From contig NZ_BLAY01000085.1 of assembly GCF_020521235.1 (NCBI RefSeq), forward strand, positions 1 to 42,949: a DNA stretch of 42,949 nt, read 5' to 3'. Source of the stretch: Microseira wollei NIES-4236 (GTDB lineage: Bacteria; Cyanobacteriota; Cyanobacteriia; Cyanobacteriales; Aerosakkonemataceae). A program made the position numbers and the translations under genes. Positions 1 to 8,196 of the stretch are shown here, in pieces (within the stretch, counting starts at the first letter, position 1; each line of letters starts with the position of its first letter). The notes beneath the pieces are model-generated. The model saw nothing but the letters and a program-made list of their open reading frames with translations, had not been told where the DNA came from and did not search any database.

Positions 1-135
1 CCTGCCGTGCCCCTAGCAAACCGATGGTGCTGGATTGGCTTCGCTGGTGGCGGCACGGCAAGCATCAAATCTGCGCTTGTAGATCGTTTTCTCCTGCCGT
101 GCCCCTACCAAACCGATGGTGCTGGATTGGTTGCA
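1..135. repeat. Direct repeat pair with TGCCGTGCCCCTA motif
   Basis: Two near-identical stretches of about 40 bp begin at position 1 and at position 93. Both start CCTGCCGTGCCCCTA and run through AAACCGATGGTGCTGGATTGG. The TGCCGTGCCCC core belongs to the same dispersed family that forms the palindrome at 14553-14615 and the tandem repeats at the right end of the window. No credible protein is encoded here; the reading frames in this stretch merely translate the repeat. Confidence 0.7.
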
Positions 136-462
136 CCTATTGCGAGCGTCAGATCTGGCGCGCGCAACTGCATGGCCTACCTTTTTTTGCTGGCGATTCT
201 GCTTGAGAGACGCACTCGCGTGCAGCGAAGCTATCGCGGAGCGCGAATCGCGCTTGAATTCCAAACGCTCCGAGTCTGGCAAAGCAGTTACCCATACCTA
301 TAGGATACTGTTATTGATTGGCGGTCTGACCCTTCATCTTGGCTTTTTAAGTTAATCAAGCACTGATATACCGAACCTAAGACGCAGATGGAGAAGGTGA
401 GGAAGATATTACTGCCTCACCTTTTCCATCTCCTCCGTCTCCCCCCAAGCGGATTCGGTTCA
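136..462. other. Intergenic stretch with one hairpin
   Basis: No gene is seen. The only structure is an inverted repeat: GATGGAGAAGGTGAGG at 386-401 against CCTCACCTTTTCCATC at 415-430, with one mismatch. It lies just beyond the 3' end of the minus-strand response regulator gene and could act as its terminator, but no T-run follows it. Confidence 0.4.
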
Positions 463-1146
463 TCAGTTAGTTAATCCGTGTTCCAGGGCGTAGCGTACTA
501 ACTCGGTGCGGCTGTTGGTGCCGGTTTTGCTGAACAAGCGGCTGACGTATTTTTCGACGTTGCGGACGCTGGTTTCTAGGCGACGGGCAATTTCTTTGTT
601 CATTAACCCTTCTGCCACTAAATTGAGAACGCTTTGTTCTCTGGGTGTGAGGTCTATTTTTATCGGTGGGTTGGTTTGCGCGATCGCTGGTCTTTGTTGC
701 AATTGTGCCTTAATTTCTGCCAGCTGACGCGCTATTTCTTCCAGGTTAGTACCTTCCCCTGTATTATCAGTACCAGATCGACGTTCGAGCAAGTTTTCTA
801 CAATCGCTACCAACTCATCAGGGTCAAACGGCTTGGATAGATAAGCATCGCATCCCGCGTTATACCCTTGAATGCGGTCTTTTGTCATGCCTCTAGCTGT
901 TAAAAATACTACTGGCAGCGACTTGAAACGGGGATCTTCCCGCATTTGCTTGAGAAACTGATAGCCGTCCACTTGAGGCATCATGATGTCTGTAATCACC
1001 AATTCCGGCGTATTCTTTTGCAATTTATCCCAGCCTTCGTTGGCGTTACTAGCAACATCGACAGTAAAGCCGCTATCTTCCATATAAGCTTGGACGGCTT
1101 CCCGCAGTCCGGGTTCATCATCCACCACTAACAAATGTGCCGACAT
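463..1146 (-). CDS. NarL/LuxR-family two-component response regulator
   Basis: A 227-residue DNA-binding response regulator. Residues 1-120 form a receiver domain with the acidic pair D9/D10, phospho-acceptor D53 in ITDIMMPQVDG, T83 and K105 in LSKPFDP. A linker holding a short Glu/Gln-rich helix leads to a LuxR-type helix-turn-helix at about 166-222 (LTPREQSVLNLVAEGL, then NKEIARRLETSVRNVEKYV). This receiver-plus-LuxR layout and length match the cyanobacterial/plastid Ycf29-type regulators. The start has a good ribosome site (AAGGTGA) a few bases upstream. No histidine kinase lies nearby, so the signal is unknown. Family assignment is firm; the Ycf29 link is an inference. Confidence 0.9.
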   Translation of the reverse strand: MSAHLLVVDDEPGLREAVQAYMEDSGFTVDVASNANEGWDKLQKNTPELVITDIMMPQVDGYQFLKQMREDPRFKSLPVVFLTARGMTKDRIQGYNAGCDAYLSKPFDPDELVAIVENLLERRSGTDNTGEGTNLEEIARQLAEIKAQLQQRPAIAQTNPPIKIDLTPREQSVLNLVAEGLMNKEIARRLETSVRNVEKYVSRLFSKTGTNSRTELVRYALEHGLTN

Positions 1147-1282
1147 CTCTTGTCACCTTTCGATTTCACTACTACTTTTCAATGTAGCGAAATTTAACGA
1201 CTGTCTAATGCTTCTGCGCGGCCTGGAAGGTTTATCTTCAAGACTGGTACAACTACCTACCTCTTGGATAATCGGGTTCTAA

Positions 1283-1972
1283 CTAGGGAATGATTTCTAC
1301 TTCTGTTCCTTTTTGCACGAATTGGTACAACTCATCCACATCTTTGTTTTTTAACGAAACGCACCCTAATGTCCAATTTGACTTCTTTTTTATCAATGCA
1401 TCATCGGGTGTGCCGTGAATTCCGATTTCGCTGCCAATTGAGTCATTCCATTTTATTTTCCCATCTCCCTTGGCTTTGAAATGTTTCCTCCAAGAATATT
1501 TTGTCGGATAATCCAACCAGATAAACTTTGACCATGCGGCGTGGGGATAAAGGTCTTTTATTTTAAATTTCCCTTCGGGTGTTCTTTTATCTCCTGCTTT
1601 CAATTTATCGTCTACTGGATTTGATCCGAACACTACCGGATAGGATTTTATTGGCTTTTTATCGTAAAAAAATGTCAGTCTATACTTAGATTTTTCCACC
1701 AAGATTGAGCTTTTATTTTTATCTATTTTATCTGTACCTAAAATCTGTTTTATTGGCTTGTCATAATTTAAAAAAGAGCGGGGTGCAATGGTTGTAGAAT
1801 CGTTATCGGTACAACCATTCAAGCACAGGACATCCCAGAGATCGGTTAAAGGTGGAAGATAGCCGATGCGGTAAAGTGGGAAGTACAGGCAACAGGTAGC
1901 GATCGCAAAAACGCCCAGGCCAATTAAATTGTTTTTAACCTGGCCTGGGCGTTTTTTGACATTCATTGCCAT
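1283..1972 (-). CDS. L,D-transpeptidase (YkuD family), membrane-anchored
   Basis: A 229-residue protein with a hydrophobic N-terminal segment (about 14-33) that should anchor it in the membrane, followed by a YkuD catalytic domain (about 88-229). The active-site signature is clear: H186 in IGIHGTPDD and the nucleophile C204 in TLGCVSLKN. The family's usual S/T-x-G-C-x-R ends here in SLKN, so the usual arginine is replaced. L,D-transpeptidases form 3-3 peptidoglycan cross-links or attach proteins to the wall in the periplasm. A second ATG two codons in is an equally good start. mraY, another peptidoglycan gene, is next upstream on the same strand. Confidence 0.88.
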   Translation of the reverse strand: MAMNVKKRPGQVKNNLIGLGVFAIATCCLYFPLYRIGYLPPLTDLWDVLCLNGCTDNDSTTIAPRSFLNYDKPIKQILGTDKIDKNKSSILVEKSKYRLTFFYDKKPIKSYPVVFGSNPVDDKLKAGDKRTPEGKFKIKDLYPHAAWSKFIWLDYPTKYSWRKHFKAKGDGKIKWNDSIGSEIGIHGTPDDALIKKKSNWTLGCVSLKNKDVDELYQFVQKGTEVEIIP

Positions 1973-2037
1973 GAATCGGTTTCTTGTACAACAATCCCTA
2001 AATTAATTTTGCAGCTGTAGGGAACATTCTAGTTTCA

Positions 2038-2070
2038 AGAAACCCGGTTTTTTAGAAAAACCGGGTTTCT
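2038..2070. terminator. Strong hairpin built from AGAAACCCGGTTT palindrome
   Basis: A 15-bp inverted repeat (AGAAACCCGGTTTTT at 2038-2052 against AAAAACCGGGTTTCT at 2056-2070) with a 3-nt loop. It lies between mraY and the transpeptidase gene, both on the minus strand, so it could terminate mraY transcripts. The same AGAAACC(C/G)GGTTTCT core recurs at about 4918-5000, 18214-18300, 22798-22812 and 27042-27057, so it is also a dispersed repeat. Confidence 0.5.
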
Positions 2071-2144
2071 GGTCAATTAAAATTCTTCTACACCTTGCCC
2101 CTACTATGGGTTATTGTAGTTTTATTTTATACCAATTACTGCTT

Positions 2145-3257
2145 TCAACGCAGAACAAAACTGAGGAGCGCCAGCAGTCCGTTGATGGCGTAAAAGGTAG
2201 CAACGACTTTAATTTCTGACCAGCCGCTCAGTTCGAGATGGTGGTGGAGCGGTGCCATTTTAAACAGTCGCTTACCGATGCCGTTGCGGCGTTTGGTGGC
2301 TTTGTAGTAACTCACCTGTGCCATGACGGACAAGGTTTCTACAAAGAAGATACCGCTGAGGAGGAATAAGCTCCAAAGGCTGTTGCTGACTAAGGCGACG
2401 GATGCTAATGCGCCTCCCAGTGCTAAAGATCCGGTATCGCCCATAAATACTCTAGCCGGGTTGCGGTTATGGGCGAGGAAACCCAAGCAAGCACCGCTCA
2501 TGCTGGCGCAGAATATCGTTAATCCGGGGTTGGTGGGAGCGACGATCGCACCGAGTCCTAAAAGAGCGATCGCGCTGGTTCCTCCTGCGAGTCCATCGAC
2601 GCCGTCGGTGAGGTTGGTGGCATTACTTTCTGCTACTAGGACAAATGCAGCTAAAGGCCAAAACAGCAGCCCCAAGGGTAAAACCATCCCGAAAGGTAAG
2701 GCGATGTTTGCGATTGTTGGGGGTTGGCTAACTAGCAGCCACAAACAAAATAGCGCGCCAAACCCTATTTGCAATGCCAGTTTGGTGCGGGGCGAAATTC
2801 CTTTGTTCGATTTGCGGCGCAGGATTTGCCAGTCATCTATCCAGCCGATGAATCCATAACTTAAGGTCAAAACCGATACAGCCACTACGGGGGCGATGTT
2901 AGTGATGCCGAGGGTGAAAGCAGACCACACCAGGGCGATTGCTACCGCAGTTGGGATAAAAAAGACACCCCCCATTGTGGGAGTGCCTCCCTTTTTTAAG
3001 TGGGATTGGGGGCCATCTTCGCGAATAATTTGTTCGGCTTTGAGCCTCCGCAAGAAGGGCACCACTCGATAACCCAACCAGGCGGTTGTCACGGCAGAAA
3101 CCAGCAAGGGTAAGGTGAGGGAAGCATCTTGCCACAAAGAGCGGCCGGCGATCAAATCGAGAATCAGAGCGACTACACTGAGTGCTACACAGAGCAATAG
3201 GGCTAATCCGGCTCCCGTCAGGTTAAAAGACCTACCAGACGATAATTTTGCATCCAC
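2145..3257 (-). CDS. mraY: Phospho-N-acetylmuramoyl-pentapeptide-transferase
   Basis: MraY makes lipid I by moving phospho-MurNAc-pentapeptide from UDP to undecaprenyl phosphate at the inner face of the membrane. The multi-pass protein shows the family signatures in order: KKGGTPTMGG, GWIDDW, NATNLTDGVDGLAGG with its catalytic aspartates, VFMGDTGSLALGG, and the PLHHHLE histidine cluster near the C-terminus. The chosen GTG start gives VDAKLSSGRS, the usual cyanobacterial N-terminus, and 370 residues; an in-frame GTG six codons upstream (3275) is the alternative. The gene appears monocistronic, without division genes beside it, as is common in cyanobacteria. Confidence 0.96.
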   Translation of the reverse strand: MDAKLSSGRSFNLTGAGLALLLCVALSVVALILDLIAGRSLWQDASLTLPLLVSAVTTAWLGYRVVPFLRRLKAEQIIREDGPQSHLKKGGTPTMGGVFFIPTAVAIALVWSAFTLGITNIAPVVAVSVLTLSYGFIGWIDDWQILRRKSNKGISPRTKLALQIGFGALFCLWLLVSQPPTIANIALPFGMVLPLGLLFWPLAAFVLVAESNATNLTDGVDGLAGGTSAIALLGLGAIVAPTNPGLTIFCASMSGACLGFLAHNRNPARVFMGDTGSLALGGALASVALVSNSLWSLFLLSGIFFVETLSVMAQVSYYKATKRRNGIGKRLFKMAPLHHHLELSGWSEIKVVATFYAINGLLALLSFVLR

Positions 3258-3332
3258 GGTAATATTCCACTCCACACACCAGTTTTCACGCGCCCGACGA
3301 CGGCATCGGTATAAAATTAACGCTGGCTGGGA

Positions 3333-3584
3333 TTAGTCGTCATCCACGCCCGCATCGTCATCGAAGTCATCGTCGTCGTCGAAGCCAACATCGTCACCTC
3401 CCATCAGGTCTGAGATTTCCTCATCGGCTTCATCGAGATATCCTGCCTCAAGATGAGCTTCATCGCGAGCCAAGAGGCGACCTGTGGATTCTAACCAGTC
3501 GAGAATCGATGATTCGTGTTTCTGGGGAATCACGGCAGCTGGCTGATCTAGGGGTTGTTCCCGTAAGGAAGGATTTTTGTACAT
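3333..3584 (-). CDS. DUF3134 family small acidic protein
   Basis: An 83-residue conserved cyanobacterial protein of unknown function. The N-terminal half is ordinary (NPSLREQPLDQPAAVIP, then SILDWLESTGRLLARDE), which is the recognisable DUF3134 core. The C-terminus is an aspartate-rich tail with runs of D and DDD that must be highly charged and disordered; it is encoded by repeated GTC/ATC-type triplets on the plus strand. It sits 75 bp upstream of mraY on the same strand and could be co-transcribed with it. No function should be inferred. Confidence 0.75.
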   Translation of the reverse strand: MYKNPSLREQPLDQPAAVIPQKHESSILDWLESTGRLLARDEAHLEAGYLDEADEEISDLMGGDDVGFDDDDDFDDDAGVDDD

Positions 3585-3705
3585 ACTTAAGTAGCGTTGC
3601 AGCTGATCGTTTCCGCCGCATATTTATCGTTCACTAGAAGTGTACCAAAACTGTTTGCGATCGCAGTACTTATAAAGTAGAGTTATCCATCATGAAAACC
3701 CGCTC

Positions 3706-4140
3706 TTGACTCCCGCTATAAACGCTAGTTTTAGCGGGAGAGGAAAGCTCTGCGGGATGTCGCTTTCCTTGGAGGTTTGAAAACCCCTACCGCCTTGGAT
3801 TTACTGACGACGTTCGACACGAGAGCATTTGCCTTTTGTCTGGACAGTTACAGACTCGTGTTTTCAACATGTACGGATATGGGCAACAGCTATTAGCTGC
3901 ACACTTCCCAAAAGCGAGTAAGGTTTGCCTCGCCAATGTTAACGGTCGGTACTTTCCGAACAGCACTGACACTGACCCAACGCACCTGTTTAACCGTTCG
4001 GTTACAGAGCTACAGACGGGCACGCATCCGTAGGTGTGAACGTGAACACTTGCCGTTAACGTAGTCCGCGTAGGACTTAGGCTGGTCAACGTGGGCTATC
4101 TTTCAAGCCCTCAGCATAGTCAGAGACTTGCTGACGGGTT
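3706..4140 (+). ncRNA. Candidate structured RNA, HEARO/omega-RNA-like IS relic without nuclease gene
   Basis: A gene-free stretch dense in stem-loops. CTCCCGCTA (3710-3718) pairs with TAGCGGGAG (3732-3740); AGGAAAGC with GCTTTCCT (about 3740-3769); ACACGAG with CTCGTGT (about 3816-3861); GTTAACGG (about 3938-3946) with CCGTTAAC (about 4053-4060); GTCC-GCGTA-GGAC (about 4063-4075); and GGGCT with AGCCC near 4095-4110. It starts just after an ATGA (3692-3695), the kind of target reported for HEARO-bearing IS605-type elements. No iscB or tnpB gene follows; the next gene is an unrelated fibrillin. Structure is seen directly; the HEARO/omega-RNA name is an inference that a covariance model must confirm. 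Both strands also give short open frames here, which I regard as spurious. Confidence 0.5.
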
Positions 4141-4212
4141 GTTGACACTTTTAGGTCATGCTGGCAAGGATTATCCTGGAATTGGGCTGCTTTTGTAAAG
4201 AGGTAATGGATC

Positions 4213-4797
4213 GTGATTGGCAAAAGTGAGTTATTGGAAGCGATCGCGGGCAAAAATCGCGGCTTATTGGCAACAGCCGCTGATAAACCAGCAATTTTGT
4301 CTCTTATCGCTCAATTAGAAGACCGCAACCCTACTCCACGTCCTACTGAAGCTGCGGATTTATTAGAAGGTGACTGGCGATTGCTCTACACTACGAGTCG
4401 CGGTATTTTAGGCATCGACCAACTGCCGTTATTCCAACTCGGTCAAGTTTATCAATGCATCCGTACTAAAGAAAGCAAGGTTTACAACATTGCCGAAATT
4501 TACGGACTGCCCTATTTAGAAGGTCTTGTGAGCGTTGCTGCCGAGTATGAGGCAGTTTCAGAACGCCGGGTCAAGGTTACATTTAAGCGCTCGCTCTCCG
4601 GTCTGCAACGCTTAATCGATTATCAATCCCCTAGTAATTTTATCGAGCAGATCGAATCAGGTAAAAAATTTACCGCCCTCGATTTTACCATCGAGAGTCG
4701 CGAGCAACGAGGTTGGCTGGATATCACCTATCTGGATGAAGACTTGCGAATCGGGCGGGGGAATGAGGGTAGTGTGTTCGTTTTGACTAAAGTTTAA
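4213..4797 (+). CDS. PAP/fibrillin (plastid-lipid-associated) family protein
   Basis: A 194-residue protein of the PAP_fibrillin family, lipocalin-like proteins tied to plastoglobules and photoprotection in plants and found in all cyanobacteria. Family landmarks are the N-terminal helix LLEAIAGKNRG, LLEGDWRLLYTTSRGILGID in the first strands, and the C-terminal LDITYLDEDLRIGRGNEGSVFVL. It is full length for a cyanobacterial member. The start is GTG, preceded by AAGAGG about 8 bases upstream; a nearby ATG at 4206 is in another frame. It follows the orphan structured RNA but has no evident functional link to it. Confidence 0.88.
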   Translation: MIGKSELLEAIAGKNRGLLATAADKPAILSLIAQLEDRNPTPRPTEAADLLEGDWRLLYTTSRGILGIDQLPLFQLGQVYQCIRTKESKVYNIAEIYGLPYLEGLVSVAAEYEAVSERRVKVTFKRSLSGLQRLIDYQSPSNFIEQIESGKKFTALDFTIESREQRGWLDITYLDEDLRIGRGNEGSVFVLTKV

Positions 4798-4798
4798 A

Positions 4799-4824
4799 TT
4801 GCTAATTGCTAATTGCTAATTGGT
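4799..4824. repeat. Heptanucleotide tandem repeat (TAATTGC)
   Basis: Head-to-tail copies of a GCTAATT heptamer directly after the fibrillin stop codon. Similar heptamer arrays occur at about 12553-12590, 24000-24060, 27433-27460 and 31095-31120, and the related TACCAAT form at 20287-20317 and 38930-38958. These are the short tandemly repeated sequences typical of filamentous cyanobacteria. Confidence 0.75.
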
Positions 4825-4880
4825 GATTAGTTATGGGAAGTATGAAGGATAAAAATGTGATACTTCATAGTTTTTGACAA

Positions 4881-5059
4881 CAGGACTTACGCAAACACCA
4901 AAGTTTCTCTCGTAGCAAGAAACCGGGTTTCTCTGAAAAATCCTGGCTTTGAAACTAGAGATCGTAGCAAGAAACCGGGTTTCTCTGAAAAATCCTCGCT
5001 TTGGAATTAGAGATCGTAGCAAGAAACAAAGGTGATAGGTTCGTCGTGGGTAAGTCCTG
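4881..5059. mobile_element. Non-autonomous repeat element with CAGGACTTACGCA ends
   Basis: The left end CAGGACTTACGCA and the right end GGGTAAGTCCTGG form imperfect terminal inverted repeats. Inside are two near-identical ~62-bp units carrying the palindrome AGAAACCGGGTTTCT and a third, partial unit. Related elements with the same ends lie at 18197-18318 and 26977-27080. It has no coding capacity, so it is a MITE-like or REP-like element. Target duplications were not found. Confidence 0.55.
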
Positions 5060-5149
5060 GGCTAGAGAAAAGCGATCGCATACCATGTTACCTCCACAAA
5101 CTCCAAAAGCGAGATGCCTACGGTACTAAGCGAACGCACATAATCTGAT

Positions 5150-5722
5150 TCACCCCAGCGGTAAATTTAAAACAAATCCAGGTAACACATCTTCTCCCGA
5201 TAAACTAACCGGAAACTGTAGAATTTCTACCTCGCGATCCGGGCGATAAATTTCCACCTGTTGCGCTTGTGGGTTAATTAACCAACCCAAGCGCAATCCG
5301 CTATTAAGATATTCCTGCATTTTCTCCTGAAGCGGTTTCAGTGCGTCTGTGCGCGAGGGCAATTCAATGACAAAATCGGGACAAAAAATTGGTGGAAATT
5401 CTGCTTTTTGTTGCTCGGTTAAAGCTTCCCATTTTTCTAAGCTAACCCAAGCAACATCGGGAGAGCGATCTCCGCCATTTGGTAAGCGAAAAATTGTCGA
5501 AGAACTAAATACTCTTCCCAGTTGTGTTTGATTATTCCACAACCAGACTAAGCTAATTAAATCGGCTTCTCGATTGCCGCTGACTCCTCCGACGGGTGAC
5601 ATAATAATTAGTTTTCCTTTAGCTGTCCGTTCAAATTGCCAATCTCGGTTTACCTGACACAGATGGTAAAACTGTTCGTCGGTCAAACCTACACTTGCCA
5701 AATTTAACACTACTGTTGTCAT
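5150..5722 (-). CDS. Uma2 family (DUF820) PD-(D/E)XK endonuclease-like protein
   Basis: A 190-residue protein of the Uma2/DUF820 family, which is greatly expanded in cyanobacteria and has a restriction-endonuclease-like fold. Typical stretches are the TDEQFYHLCQVNRDWQFE opening, IIMSPVGGVSGNREADLI, the acidic residue in GGDRSPDVAWVS, and FVIELPSRTDALKPLQEKM with the E and downstream K of the catalytic core, followed by GWLINPQAQQVEIYRP. The real substrate and role are unknown; some relatives are linked to mobile elements. It is a single gene on the minus strand between repeats. Confidence 0.88.
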   Translation of the reverse strand: MTTVVLNLASVGLTDEQFYHLCQVNRDWQFERTAKGKLIIMSPVGGVSGNREADLISLVWLWNNQTQLGRVFSSSTIFRLPNGGDRSPDVAWVSLEKWEALTEQQKAEFPPIFCPDFVIELPSRTDALKPLQEKMQEYLNSGLRLGWLINPQAQQVEIYRPDREVEILQFPVSLSGEDVLPGFVLNLPLG

Positions 5723-5904
5723 TGTCTCGACCTCCGCTATAGTCTATCGCTTTTTATTTTAGGCGCTTACTGCTGCGACTGTGCATAGTGTGGAGAGTGC
5801 CTTCGCGCCAGCGTTGCAAAGCAATATGGCATCATGTACAACCTGTAAATAACCAACTCTCAAAAACCAGATATCCTAAAAAAGGAAGTATTTGTTTAAT
5901 TGTG

Positions 5905-6570
5905 ATGACAAACGATACTAATGATGGGGATGTCCCCACAAACGTATATATCGACGTCCGCGAAATGGATATTGATGACCTTGCCCATGTCTATCACTTG
6001 GGAGAAGATGTATTTACCAGCGACTTGTATCCTTATATCTATCGCACTTGGGATGAGTGGGAGGTAATTGGACTTTACAATACCGATCCGGAATATTGCC
6101 TGGTTGCCGAAATAGATAATCAACTGGCAGGATTTATTTTGGGAACCGTCATCACCAAAGGAAACTGGACTTATGGTTATATTATGTGGTTAGGTGTCAA
6201 TCCTAACTTTCAGCGTCGAGGTGTGGGAGATAAATTGGTAGATAAGCTAGTCGAACGCATGATTGAAGATGGTGTGCGTTTCATGATGGCTGATACCGAT
6301 CCGGCGAATACTCCAGCGGTAAAGTTTTTTACGCGCAAGGGATTTGGCAATACTCGCCAGCATATTTTCTTGTCGATGAATTTGAGCAAGCACGAGTATT
6401 ATGGTAGACTAATTGCTTACGAAAGGGAGAAAGTTGAACGGGCGGCTTATAAGCGATCGCGTCGTCGTCCCTCCGCCAATAAACCCCAAGAAATTGTCAG
6501 CGAAGCTGCTACTAAAGTCATCGGCACCGATACCGCATCTGAAAACTCGAATATACCGCCAATTTCCTGA
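5905..6570 (+). CDS. GNAT family N-acetyltransferase
   Basis: A 221-residue GCN5-related acetyltransferase. The acetyl-CoA site is visible in WLGVNPNFQRRGVGDKLV (motif A, Q/R-x-x-G-x-G), followed by DTDPANTPAVKFFTRKGFGNTRQ, the usual motif B region. The C-terminal ~50 residues are basic (KRSRRRPSANKP) and probably disordered. The frame stays open upstream to 5788, but ATG 5905 (or the overlapping GTG at 5902) is better: AAAGGAAG lies upstream and homology-like sequence begins only at MDIDDLAHVYHLGE. The substrate is not predictable; RimI-like protein acetylation is one option. Confidence 0.85.
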   Translation: MTNDTNDGDVPTNVYIDVREMDIDDLAHVYHLGEDVFTSDLYPYIYRTWDEWEVIGLYNTDPEYCLVAEIDNQLAGFILGTVITKGNWTYGYIMWLGVNPNFQRRGVGDKLVDKLVERMIEDGVRFMMADTDPANTPAVKFFTRKGFGNTRQHIFLSMNLSKHEYYGRLIAYEREKVERAAYKRSRRRPSANKPQEIVSEAATKVIGTDTASENSNIPPIS

Positions 6571-6623
6571 CAGATCCCCCCCTGCCCCCCTTGCCAAGGG
6601 GGGTGTTTAACAGCAAACATCAT

Positions 6624-6950
6624 ATGCCGAATCAACAATCCCAGTGGATACTTTCTCCAACCATTAAACCGCCAGAATGGTTTATTGCAGCTGTTAGACA
6701 ACAAGCATCGGACTTATGTGGAAATTATGCCGCCCAACTTTTATGGCATCCCAATATTCAAGATGCTACCGGAAAAAAGTTACAATATATTAAGACTGAG
6801 TTTCACCTTTGGGATGAATCCTTAAAGATGGGGTTTCCCGGTACTTGGTGGATACAGTGCGATGCAATTGTAGAAATCGATTTTAATTCTGATGAAAAAC
6901 CCTATAGCCCCTATCCGCGAAGAACAATTACGCAGTCAATTTTTCTCTGA
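6624..6950 (+). pseudogene. recJ: Truncated RecJ N-terminal fragment joined to unrelated sequence
   Basis: The first ~45 residues after ATG 6624 (WILSPTIKPPEWFIAAVRQ, then GNYAAQLLWHPNIQD) resemble the start of cyanobacterial RecJ single-strand-specific exonuclease. The match then stops abruptly: the remaining ~60 residues do not resemble RecJ, and no DHH motif or DHHA1 domain follows. Moving to another frame near 6905 extends the protein (REEQLRSQFFSEVHVANIQ) to a stop at about 6995, which suggests a second, frameshifted piece. The likely reading is a gene remnant created by recombination. The upstream MPRGVF extension lies in a palindromic C/G-run repeat and is not coding. Confidence 0.55.
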
Positions 6951-7032
6951 AGTTCATGTGGCGAATATTCAATCGTGGTTTCAATCTCTGATCTAGTTTC
7001 AATCTTACAAAAAATATGGCGATCGCAGGAAA

Positions 7033-8157
7033 ATGACCCGAATAATTTACGATCAATTTGCTAAAGATTATTTGTCGGAACTACTAGCGCCTTTAGGAAC
7101 AGTTAGTTGCAATCGCAACGTCAGTTCAGAAGTGCGCGAAATAGATGTTTACTTCACCCCATCATCTCCGATACAGGATTACGCGAAAAGCTTGGGCATC
7201 TTGGGAAGAATGGCAGCTACAACTGCTCTGTTTGAACCGTTTCGCAATCCTGTTACCGTCGGCGAGGTTGGTAGTTGCTTGAGTAAATTATTAGATGTCA
7301 AAGGAGAATTAGAACGCAAAGCAAGAAGAGAAAATACTCGTCTTGAAGAATCAGAATTACCTAAGTTATGGATATTAACGCCAACGGCATCAAAAAAATT
7401 GCTCAATGGGTTTCGTACCATTCCAGATGAACAAACCTGGGGCAAGGGTATCTATTTTTTGGCGGAATATTTGCGGACAGCCATAGTAGTTATTCATCAA
7501 TTGCCAAAAACTACCTCAACTTTGTGGCTGCGAATCTTAGGGAGGGGGCGGGTGCAACAGGAAGCGATCGCGCAGTTGACTGCTTTGTCAGTAGATAATC
7601 CAGTCCGCGAGATTACGCTAGAATTATTGTACGCGCTGCAATCTAACTTAGCAGTAAATCAAGAACAAGAATTAGATCTGGAAGATCGGGAGTTAGTTAT
7701 GGCGATCGCACCCTTATTTAGACAGCAATTACAAGCCGCAGAACAACGAGGCATTCAAGAAGGTAGACAAGAAGGCAGACAAGAAGGACAGCGATCGCTA
7801 TTAGAAAACTTCTTCCTTGTGAGGTTTGGTGAATTAGATGCAAAATTGTCTGCTTTTTTAGTCCCGGTGTCGGCTTTACCTAGTAGGGAATTTACTCTGT
7901 TAATCCTGCAATTATCTGCGCTAACGGTGGACTTTCAAGGAATAGAACAAGCCAGACGGTTAGTTGCAGAAAATGTTTTGAGAATGCGGTTTGGGCAATT
8001 AGGCGATAGGTGGGACGCCACCCTGGAAGAACGAATCCCTAATCTAGTAACAAATCTACTCGCATTATCACCCGAAGAATTAGCATTATTGCTGCAACAG
8101 TTGCCTCAATTATCTGATGAAGAACTCCTAGCCAGACTATCCAATGGCAATGGGTGA
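7033..8157 (+). CDS. Rpn/PD-(D/E)XK-type nuclease-like protein with DUF4351-like tail
   Basis: A 374-residue protein of a large cyanobacterial family usually annotated as Rpn-like recombination-promoting nuclease or transposase. The N-terminal half (to about 200) has VREIDVYFTP, a plausible acidic core strand, and a helical region typical of the family. Residues about 225-255 hold a Gln/Arg/Glu-rich repeat (IQEGRQEGRQEGQR) common in these proteins. The C-terminal ~70 residues have FGQLGDRW and repeated leucines ending in LSDEELLARL, like DUF4351. Start: ATG after CAGGAAA. Biochemical activity and role are unproven; the family is associated with mobile DNA. Confidence 0.7.
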   Translation: MTRIIYDQFAKDYLSELLAPLGTVSCNRNVSSEVREIDVYFTPSSPIQDYAKSLGILGRMAATTALFEPFRNPVTVGEVGSCLSKLLDVKGELERKARRENTRLEESELPKLWILTPTASKKLLNGFRTIPDEQTWGKGIYFLAEYLRTAIVVIHQLPKTTSTLWLRILGRGRVQQEAIAQLTALSVDNPVREITLELLYALQSNLAVNQEQELDLEDRELVMAIAPLFRQQLQAAEQRGIQEGRQEGRQEGQRSLLENFFLVRFGELDAKLSAFLVPVSALPSREFTLLILQLSALTVDFQGIEQARRLVAENVLRMRFGQLGDRWDATLEERIPNLVTNLLALSPEELALLLQQLPQLSDEELLARLSNGNG

Positions 8158-8196
8158 TGAATTTAGTCATCAACTACTTTGGTTAGTCCCATTGTT

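Noticed and set aside
1-355. Four overlapping short frames at the left edge
   Set aside because: They translate the TGCCGTGCCCC repeats; none has a domain or ribosome site.
3787-4089. Frames of 100 residues (minus) and 65 residues (plus) in the structured RNA locus
   Set aside because: Cysteine/serine-rich, no ribosome site, and stem-loop density explains the sequence better.
6964-7010. GGTTTCAATCTCTG and AGTTTCAATCTTAC as possible stray CRISPR repeats left of the array
   Set aside because: Only the first 9-10 bases match the repeat, spacing is wrong, and the rest of the repeat is absent.
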